A stretch of 20,869 nt of DNA from Desulfobacteraceae bacterium (GTDB taxonomy: Bacteria > Desulfobacterota > Desulfobacteria > Desulfobacterales > Desulfobacteraceae). This document shows, in pieces, positions 16,407-20,869 of this stretch; position 1 is the stretch's first letter, and each line of letters begins with the position of its first letter. The stretch spans positions 1-20,869 of the forward strand of contig WFQS01000288.1 in assembly GCA_015486915.1 (NCBI GenBank). Reading direction: 5' to 3'. Under the pieces are notes generated by a model. The model did no database searches and was not told the DNA's origin. It saw only the letters and a list, made by a program, of their open reading frames with translations. Made by a program: the position numbers and the translations under genes.

Positions 16407-18773
16407 CTATGCAGATCCCATATTTATGCCGATGCCCGAATCCATACCGTCAGCTCCGGATTCCGATGGTGATTCTTTGGTTTTATTGCCTGATTTGCGC
16501 ATGACAAACACAGTCAATGCAAAGAAACCCGTTAAAACACCTATCCAGATCATGGAAGATTCAGGATGGCGGTTAAAGGTTGCCGACTGGTAGAACAATG
16601 ATGCCGCAATATAGGCGATGCCCGATGTCCAGGCCCCTGCAAATACTGTCCATTTCCAGTTGGTTTCGCGGTAAACAGCAGCAATTGCAGCAACACAGGG
16701 AAAATACAGCAGAATAAATAGAAGGTAGGCAAATGCTCCTATTTTGCCGTCAAACAGGTTTACCATGGAACCAAAGGTGCTTACACTGACGTCCTGCTCC
16801 TCTGCGGCCTGTTTTACATTCTTAACATCCCCGACTGAAAGGCCAAGCGGATCAAGCAAAGTGTCCTTTACTCCTTTGAGATTTTCCGGAATACTTGCAA
16901 AGGCCTCTTTTATGCCGCCCATAAAATCAAAGGCTTTTTCATCTTCCTGTACACCTGCTTTGTCGGCATTTTTATCGTCCATTCCGGAGTACAGGTCATT
17001 TAAAGTTCCCACGACAGCTTCCTTGGCAAAAACACCTGTAAAAATTCCAACTGTGGCAGGCCAGTTGCCCTTTTCTATTCCCATGGGTGTAAATATCGGG
17101 GTAATTGTTTTGCCAATGCTGCTTAAAACCGATTTGTCAGTGTTGTCGTTGCCGAAAGTTCCGTCGGTTCCCATGGAATTTAAAAAACTTAAAACAATGA
17201 CAACCATGATAATAATTTTGCCTGCCCTGAAAATAAAGGATCTTAAACGGTCCCACGCCCGCATTACAACACCTTTTATTGTGGGCATGTGATAGGGCGG
17301 AAGCTCCATTACAAACGGGTTGACTTCACCTTTAAGGGTTGTGGTTTTAAGGATAAAACCTGTAAGAACTGCAAAACCTATTCCAATAAGATAGAGCAGA
17401 AAAACAAGGTTCTGGCCTCCCACAGGGAAAAATGCCGCGGCAAACAGGGCATAAACCGGAAGACGGGCTCCGCAGGACATAAAAGGATTCATCATAATTG
17501 TCATAATGCGGTCGCGCTGGTTTTCAAGGGTTCGGGTGGCCATGATGGCGGGCACATTGCATCCGAATCCCACAAGCAGGGGGACAAATGATTTACCCGG
17601 CAGGCCTATCATGCGCATGAAGCGGTCCATGACAAAGGCGCCCCTTGCCATATATCCTGAATCTTCCAGAAGGGAGAGAAAAAGAAACATAAAACCTATG
17701 GGAGGAATAAAGGTTGCCACAGTCTGGATACCGCCGCCAATACCGCCTGCAAGAATTGTGATCAGCCAGGCCGGGAAATGCGCGGTTTTCAGCAGGGCGC
17801 CAAACCCGTCCACAAATATGGTGCTTGAAAAAATGTCGAAAAAATCTATAAAAGCTCCTCCGATATTTATGGTGAACATGAACATCAGATACATGGCAAC
17901 AAGGAAAATCGGAATGCCAAGGACACGGTTTAAAACAACGCCATCGATTTTGTCTGAAATTGTTTTGCTTATGCGGGATTTTTTTTTAACACTCCTGTTT
18001 ATAATATCACCTATCAGTTCATATCTGCTGCCTGCAATGAGAATATCTGCCTCTTCATCAAGTTCCTCCTCAATTTGATTTATACGTTCACGCACCTTTT
18101 CAATAATTGAATTATCAAATAGTTTACTGATAACAGAATCCTCTTCCATCAGTTTTATAGCTGCATATTCGGGTTCAAGTTTGTTATCAAGCGCTGTATT
18201 GCGGATATGGGGAATCAGGGTATCGATGGATTCTCTTATTTTTGCCGGATATTCTACTTTAATATGGGGAACAGGCTTTGTCTCTGCAGCACGGTTTATT
18301 TCCGATTTCAGTGCGTTGACTCCCTTTCCCTTTGATGCGACAAGTGGAACAACGGGGCAGCCAAAAAGTCGTGACATAGCGTCTATATTTATGTTGATAT
18401 TATTATCCTTTGCCGTATCCATCATGTTTAAGGCAATAACAAGCGGGATTTTCATCTCGGTAAGTAAAAGGCTCAAATAAAGATTACGTTCCGGATTGGA
18501 TGCGTCAATAATATTTACAATAAGGTCAGCTTCTCCTGAAAGAACGTAATTGCGGGCTACTTTTTCATCAAGGGATGAAGCTGAAAGGGAATATATTCCC
18601 GGAAGGTCAACAACTTCAATGTTTTTCCCGTTATGGGTATAACTTCCGGTTTTACGGTCAACGGTAACTCCGGGCCAGTTTCCCACATGCTGCCTTGCAC
18701 CGGTGAGCTCATTGAAAAGAGTTGTTTTTCCGCAATTGGGATTACCGACAACTCCGATGGTATAGTCACTCAT
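16407..18773 (-). CDS. feoB: Ferrous iron transporter FeoB
   Basis: A full-length, 788-residue inner-membrane Fe2+ transporter. The N-terminal G domain shows G1 GNPNCGKTT (10-18), the switch T37, G3 DLPG (56-59) and G4 NMMD (116-119). A helical spacer follows, then the membrane part with two gate-like repeats including VGFGCNVPAIMATRTLENQRDR and SCGARLPVYALF. The C-terminal tail is short and lacks the cysteines some FeoB tails carry. AAAGGAG precedes the ATG. It follows feoA by 13 bp. Under anoxic conditions this should be the main Fe2+ importer. Several long + strand frames across it are antisense shadows. Confidence 0.97.
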   Translation of the reverse strand: MSDYTIGVVGNPNCGKTTLFNELTGARQHVGNWPGVTVDRKTGSYTHNGKNIEVVDLPGIYSLSASSLDEKVARNYVLSGEADLIVNIIDASNPERNLYLSLLLTEMKIPLVIALNMMDTAKDNNININIDAMSRLFGCPVVPLVASKGKGVNALKSEINRAAETKPVPHIKVEYPAKIRESIDTLIPHIRNTALDNKLEPEYAAIKLMEEDSVISKLFDNSIIEKVRERINQIEEELDEEADILIAGSRYELIGDIINRSVKKKSRISKTISDKIDGVVLNRVLGIPIFLVAMYLMFMFTINIGGAFIDFFDIFSSTIFVDGFGALLKTAHFPAWLITILAGGIGGGIQTVATFIPPIGFMFLFLSLLEDSGYMARGAFVMDRFMRMIGLPGKSFVPLLVGFGCNVPAIMATRTLENQRDRIMTIMMNPFMSCGARLPVYALFAAAFFPVGGQNLVFLLYLIGIGFAVLTGFILKTTTLKGEVNPFVMELPPYHMPTIKGVVMRAWDRLRSFIFRAGKIIIMVVIVLSFLNSMGTDGTFGNDNTDKSVLSSIGKTITPIFTPMGIEKGNWPATVGIFTGVFAKEAVVGTLNDLYSGMDDKNADKAGVQEDEKAFDFMGGIKEAFASIPENLKGVKDTLLDPLGLSVGDVKNVKQAAEEQDVSVSTFGSMVNLFDGKIGAFAYLLFILLYFPCVAAIAAVYRETNWKWTVFAGAWTSGIAYIAASLFYQSATFNRHPESSMIWIGVLTGFFALTVFVMRKSGNKTKESPSESGADGMDSGIGINMGSA

Positions 18774-18786
18774 ATTGTTTTCTCCT

Positions 18787-19026
18787 TTATTTTATTGTTT
18801 TTTCAATTATCAATGCCGATGCTTCGCTTTTTCTTACGCTCAATGAAAATCCGCGCACCTGTATTTCCACAGGATCACCCATGGGTGCTATGCGCTCCAC
18901 TGTAAATTCGGTACCACGGGTTAATCCCATGGATAAAAGCTTTTCCCGATAGACTTTGTTTGCTTTAGCGTATCCTGCAACCCTGCCTTTTTCGCCTGCT
19001 GCCATCTCCTGTAAAGTTCTTTCCAT
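18787..19026 (-). CDS. feoA: FeoA, short form
   Basis: A 79-residue SH3-like FeoA protein, the usual cytosolic partner needed for FeoB activity. The pattern EKGRVAGYAKANKVYREKLLSMGLTRGTEFTVERIAPMGDPVEIQVRGFSLSVRKSEA is standard, with conserved LxxMGL..G and PxGDPVxI..RG blocks. AAGGAT lies in front of the ATG. It is the second of two feoA genes, between the long form and feoB. Confidence 0.95.
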   Translation of the reverse strand: MERTLQEMAAGEKGRVAGYAKANKVYREKLLSMGLTRGTEFTVERIAPMGDPVEIQVRGFSLSVRKSEASALIIEKTIK

Positions 19027-19071
19027 TTGTCTTATCCTTTGCTCAATTTTATATTCTGTGGATATCCGTTT

Positions 19072-19581
19072 TTATTCATTCTCTTTTTTGATCTTATTTT
19101 CATCTGCAGCGGCGATCACCTGAATTTTCCAGGACATTCCTCCGCCAAGGAAAAACCGTGCATTGCCATGTCCAAGTAGTAATTTGCCATCACTTCGGTT
19201 TTGGATGATTTCCACCTTTTCACCGACGTGTATGCCAAGGCCAGCTAATCTGTCATGGAAAATTTTTCCGCCGTTTAATGAAAAAATTTTCACTTTTTCT
19301 CCTTCTGCTGCCATGCGAAGGGGAAAAGCTGTCGGTTCAGGAGCTGCCCCTTCTGCAACAAGATTGACATCCTCTGATTTTACCTTCTGTACCGGCGTTT
19401 TTTCACCGGACATCCTTAAATTTAATGGCCAAGATTGATGGCCTCCGCTTGGTCCGGTTCCTGCGTACATTGAAACGCTGTTTTTCATGTTAAGTACCCC
19501 GTATCCGTTAATTTTCATTTTTTCCATGGTTTTTTCCGGCCATGACCATAATTTCATGAAATTTATTTTATTTGTTTTCAT
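19072..19581 (-). CDS. feoA: FeoA-domain protein with ~85-residue N-terminal extension
   Basis: A 169-residue protein. The C-terminal part (about 86-158; FPLRMAAEGEKVKIFSLNGG, LAGLGIHVGEKVEII, GNARFFLGGGMSWKIQV) is a FeoA domain. The first ~85 residues are not: they contain GTGPSGGHQSWPLNLRMSGE (41-60), a Gly/His/Trp-rich stretch, and a charged linker. It is the first gene of the feo operon, about 40 bp after the DtxR-type palindrome. The in-frame GTG at 19593 is possible, but its surroundings (GAGGGTGA) look more like the ribosome binding site for ATG 19581. ATG at position 9 is another candidate. Function is presumably FeoB-related; the extension is unexplained. Confidence 0.85.
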   Translation of the reverse strand: MKTNKINFMKLWSWPEKTMEKMKINGYGVLNMKNSVSMYAGTGPSGGHQSWPLNLRMSGEKTPVQKVKSEDVNLVAEGAAPEPTAFPLRMAAEGEKVKIFSLNGGKIFHDRLAGLGIHVGEKVEIIQNRSDGKLLLGHGNARFFLGGGMSWKIQVIAAADENKIKKENE

Positions 19582-19620
19582 GCTAAGTTTCACCCTCTAT
19601 TTATTATTTTATATCCCTTT

Positions 19621-19644
19621 TATTGTTAGGTATATCTAACAATA
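19621..19644 (-). promoter_or_regulatory. DtxR-family operator in the feo promoter region
   Basis: A 24-bp inverted repeat has TATTGTTAG at one end and CTAACAATA at the other, with TATA in the middle (22 of 24 positions symmetric). The core TTAGGTATATCTAA resembles the DtxR/IdeR/MntR consensus (TTAGG...CCTAA type). It lies 39 bp upstream of the first feoA start, with an AT-rich -10-like TATAAAAT between. The DtxR-family gene encoded upstream is the obvious candidate repressor, acting when metal is replete. Confidence 0.75.
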
Positions 19645-19649
19645 AAATC

Positions 19650-19671
19650 AAAAAAAAGCCCGCAACCGGGC
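19650..19671 (-). terminator. rho-independent terminator upstream of the feo operon
   Basis: Read on the minus strand, GCCCG-GTTG-CGGGC (19671 to 19658) forms a 5-bp GC stem with a tetraloop, followed directly by eight T (19657-19650). It would stop leftward transcription coming from the regulator gene and lies immediately before the feo operator, insulating the operon. Confidence 0.75.
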
Positions 19672-19904
19672 AACACAACAGCCGGTAAAACAGCTTTTAA
19701 ATAAAGCCGTTCAAGTTAATACTGCTATTTTAGATTTATTTATCATCACCCTGGGCGTATCCGGTTTGGCCCAGGTTTGCCTCTTAACACAATACGAAAA
19801 ACCCGCCCTGGTATCAGGAGTGTCAAATACAATTCCTATCCCAAATCTTTTCCGGTATTATCTGCGGTTGCCCCATGCATTTCATACGCAGGTTTAATAT
19901 ATTT
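19672..19904. other. 233-bp intergenic stretch without a recognised gene
   Basis: I see no credible gene. It holds a 7-bp stem CCTGGGC (19750-19756)/GCCCAGG (19769-19775) with a 12-nt loop. On the minus strand there is also a weak hairpin CCTG-ATAC-CAGG followed by GCGGG and TTTTT (19797-19818), which could be an imperfect terminator for the regulator gene. The rest is featureless AT-rich sequence, probably the original 3' flank of the regulator. Confidence 0.4.
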
Positions 19905-19908
19905 TATT

Positions 19909-20069
19909 AGGGAACTGGAAGAAAATAATATACGTATATCGTGCAGTACTTTTGTTCGTTTTCAAGGCGTGATGACAGGTGCATAGTGGAACTATGTGCC
20001 TGTTATCACAACAGAGAAAACGGGCAAAAGGGCAAACAGGATGCGTAAATTATTTTTTGGAAGTTCCCT
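19909..20069. mobile_element. 161-bp palindromic MITE with TATT target duplication
   Basis: The ends AGGGAACT (19909-19916) and AGTTCCCT (20062-20069) are inverted, and the arms remain related inward (AAATAAT.TACG.AT on both sides). The centre is a 19-bp stem GTGATGACAGGTGCATAGT (19969-19987) against 19991-20009 with a 3-nt loop. Three non-Watson-Crick pairs are G.U only when the + strand is the RNA. TATT flanks both ends (19905-19908 and 20070-20073), as a target-site duplication. No transposase is encoded, so mobilisation would need one elsewhere. Its right arm forms the last codons of the regulator gene. Confidence 0.75.
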
Positions 20070-20595
20070 TATTGAACTCACATGAAAAATCCCTGCAATG
20101 CTGGAGACATGTTTCAGACTTGCGCCCATGCACATGAAATTCCCAGAAATATTGAAGCCAGCTTTCCCCCGCCCTTGGACATATATCAATGAATTCAATA
20201 AAATCAGTAAGGCTGTCAAGGGTGGATGAACTTAAAGTATGCTCCATTTTGCAGGCTTCCTCATTTGCTGTCTTTGGATTTATATTTAAGATTTTTGTTA
20301 AGAATTTAAGCAGAATTTCATGCCTGCGACGTATTTCTTTTCCTATTTCCGCCCCGGTTTTTGTCAGTTCCACAAATTCATACTTTCTGTATTTGACCAG
20401 TCTCTTTTTATCAAGATTTTTCAGCATACTTGATACAGTGGGCATTTTCACCTTCATTCTTTTTGCTATATCTTTAACGCGGACAAAATTCTTTTCCTTT
20501 TTCAAATCAAAAATTGCCTCAAGATAATCCTCCATAACAGATGTAAGAGGCTTTTCTTTTACCAGGTTGTTTTGTTCTTTCTGCGCTCTTGTCAT
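20050..20595 (-). CDS. DtxR/MntR-family metal-dependent transcriptional regulator
   Basis: A 181-residue regulator. The winged-helix domain is at about 20-85 (MEDYLEAIFDL, VRVKDIAKRMKVKMPTVSSMLKNLDKKRLV) and the dimerisation/metal-binding helix region at about 86-140 (RRRHEILLKFL, CKMEHTLS). Likely metal ligands are D23, E26, H92, C115, E118 and H119. A cysteine-bearing tail follows (C139, C163, C167, C172). It lies upstream of the feo operon on the same strand and probably represses it under iron or manganese sufficiency. ATG 20595 is chosen over the in-frame GTG 20604, which has no Shine-Dalgarno. The final residues GTSKK and the stop come from an inserted MITE; without it the reading would be NKIY-stop, so the core is intact. 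Confidence 0.88.
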   Translation of the reverse strand: MTRAQKEQNNLVKEKPLTSVMEDYLEAIFDLKKEKNFVRVKDIAKRMKVKMPTVSSMLKNLDKKRLVKYRKYEFVELTKTGAEIGKEIRRRHEILLKFLTKILNINPKTANEEACKMEHTLSSSTLDSLTDFIEFIDICPRAGESWLQYFWEFHVHGRKSETCLQHCRDFSCEFNKGTSKK

Positions 20596-20613
20596 GGTGT
20601 CCACGTTTTAAAA

Positions 20614-20629
20614 GTTAGACGTATCAAAC
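20614..20629 (-). promoter_or_regulatory. possible autoregulatory DtxR-type site
   Basis: On the + strand GTTAGACGTATCAAAC is an imperfect palindrome (GTTAGA...TCaAAC) resembling the stronger site before feoA. It sits about 20 bp upstream of the regulator start. Autoregulation of DtxR-family genes is common. Symmetry is weaker than in the feo site, so this is tentative. Confidence 0.45.
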
Positions 20630-20728
20630 ATTAATTTATACCACTAATACCAGTGCTCTTGGTAAATGTCAAATAAAAGTTTATTTTTTTTTATAAGAAA
20701 GAGCTCATTTTTGAAAAAGTAACAAATA

Positions 20729-20805
20729 CTCTTTCTATGTTCGTCAAAATCTTTGATTTTTAGAGGCATAGTAACGCAGTCCAGATCTGCCTCATGGCAG
20801 TTATA
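20729..20805 (-). repeat. dispersed ~80-bp element, copy B (upstream of DtxR-type gene)
   Basis: Minus-strand segment related to copy A before the TonB receptor. It contains TATAACTGCCATGAGGCAGA, GATCTG, and later AATCAAAGATTTTGACGAAC. The hairpin CTGCC-ATGA-GGCAG keeps pairing relative to copy A through a paired change. It starts at the TAA of the partial upstream gene and ends 134 bp before the regulator start, pointing in the regulator's direction. As peptide it would read YNCHEADL...IKDFDEHRK, but no good start codon or ribosome binding site supports translation. Confidence 0.5.
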
Positions 20806-20869
20806 AGGACTTAGCCTTATTAACCATATTCTTAAAATCCTCCATGGATTCACAACTCAATGTTTTGAC
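20801..20869 (-). CDS. possible 3' end of an upstream gene
   Basis: From the window edge the minus-strand frame encodes 22 residues (VKTLSCESMEDFKNMVNKAK then SL) and stops at TAA 20801-20803. The composition is plausible for a protein C-terminus, and the stop coincides with the beginning of the conserved element, but the fragment is too short to identify and could be non-coding. Confidence 0.35.
   Translation of the reverse strand, partial: VKTLSCESMEDFKNMVNKAKSL

Noticed and set aside
16744..18078. Long + strand open frames opposite feoB (182 and 190 codons)
   Set aside because: They are antisense to a well-conserved gene, lack recognisable domains and reflect feoB codon structure.
19777..20219. 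Short frames in and around the palindromic element (69 and 75 codons)
   Set aside because: They run through the MITE arms, have no ribosome binding sites and no protein-like composition.

Overview
The window looks like the chromosome of an AT-rich, anaerobic, Gram-negative bacterium. The likely group is Desulfobacterota, Desulfobacteraceae-like; this is inferred from gene content (CbiK-type chelatase, CobN with ChlI/ChlD partners, FeoA-FeoA-FeoB-FeoC, a DUF2325 protein, outer-membrane proteins) and not from any marker gene. There are no rRNA or tRNA genes, CRISPR arrays or transposase genes in view.

Left half (1-13312, + strand): after the 34-codon tail of an unidentified gene comes a tetrapyrrole/metal cluster. 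It encodes a CobN/ChlH-type large chelatase subunit, its two AAA+ partners (ChlD-like with a VWA domain, and ChlI-like), an ABC-2 ATPase and permease, a TonB-dependent outer-membrane receptor, a CbiZ-type adenosylcobinamide amidohydrolase with a long C-terminal extension, and a cytosolic CbiK-type cobaltochelatase. Stop/start overlaps (chlI-ABC-permease) and short gaps suggest one operon. Several gaps hold small stem-loops. TonB receptor plus CbiZ points to uptake and remodelling of corrinoids. The CobN-ChlD-ChlI complex next to a second, unrelated chelatase (CbiK) and an ABC-2 exporter-like pair is the most intriguing combination. It could insert metal into a ring or, like the CobN-related HmuS of Bacteroidota haem operons, take metal out of one.

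Middle (13316-14837): a convergent DUF2325 protein ends 3 bp from cbiK. It carries a run of cysteines spaced exactly six residues apart. Behind it lies a ~147-bp long inverted repeat that resembles a miniature transposable element.

Right half (14838-20869, - strand): a ferrous-iron uptake operon feoA(long)-feoA-feoB-feoC-porin is read leftwards from a promoter region with a near-perfect DtxR-type palindrome, insulated upstream by a rho-independent terminator. Upstream is a DtxR/MntR-family regulator whose own leader holds a weaker copy of the palindrome. A 161-bp palindromic MITE flanked by TATT direct repeats sits at the 3' end of this regulator and supplies its last codons and stop. Two ~80-bp related segments, one just upstream of the TonB receptor and one upstream of the regulator, are an unexplained shared element (a leader RNA or a coding remnant).

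Taken together, the window is an iron/corrinoid (or haem) acquisition region: the Feo system and its metalloregulator on one side, and a receptor-chelatase-salvage cluster on the other.
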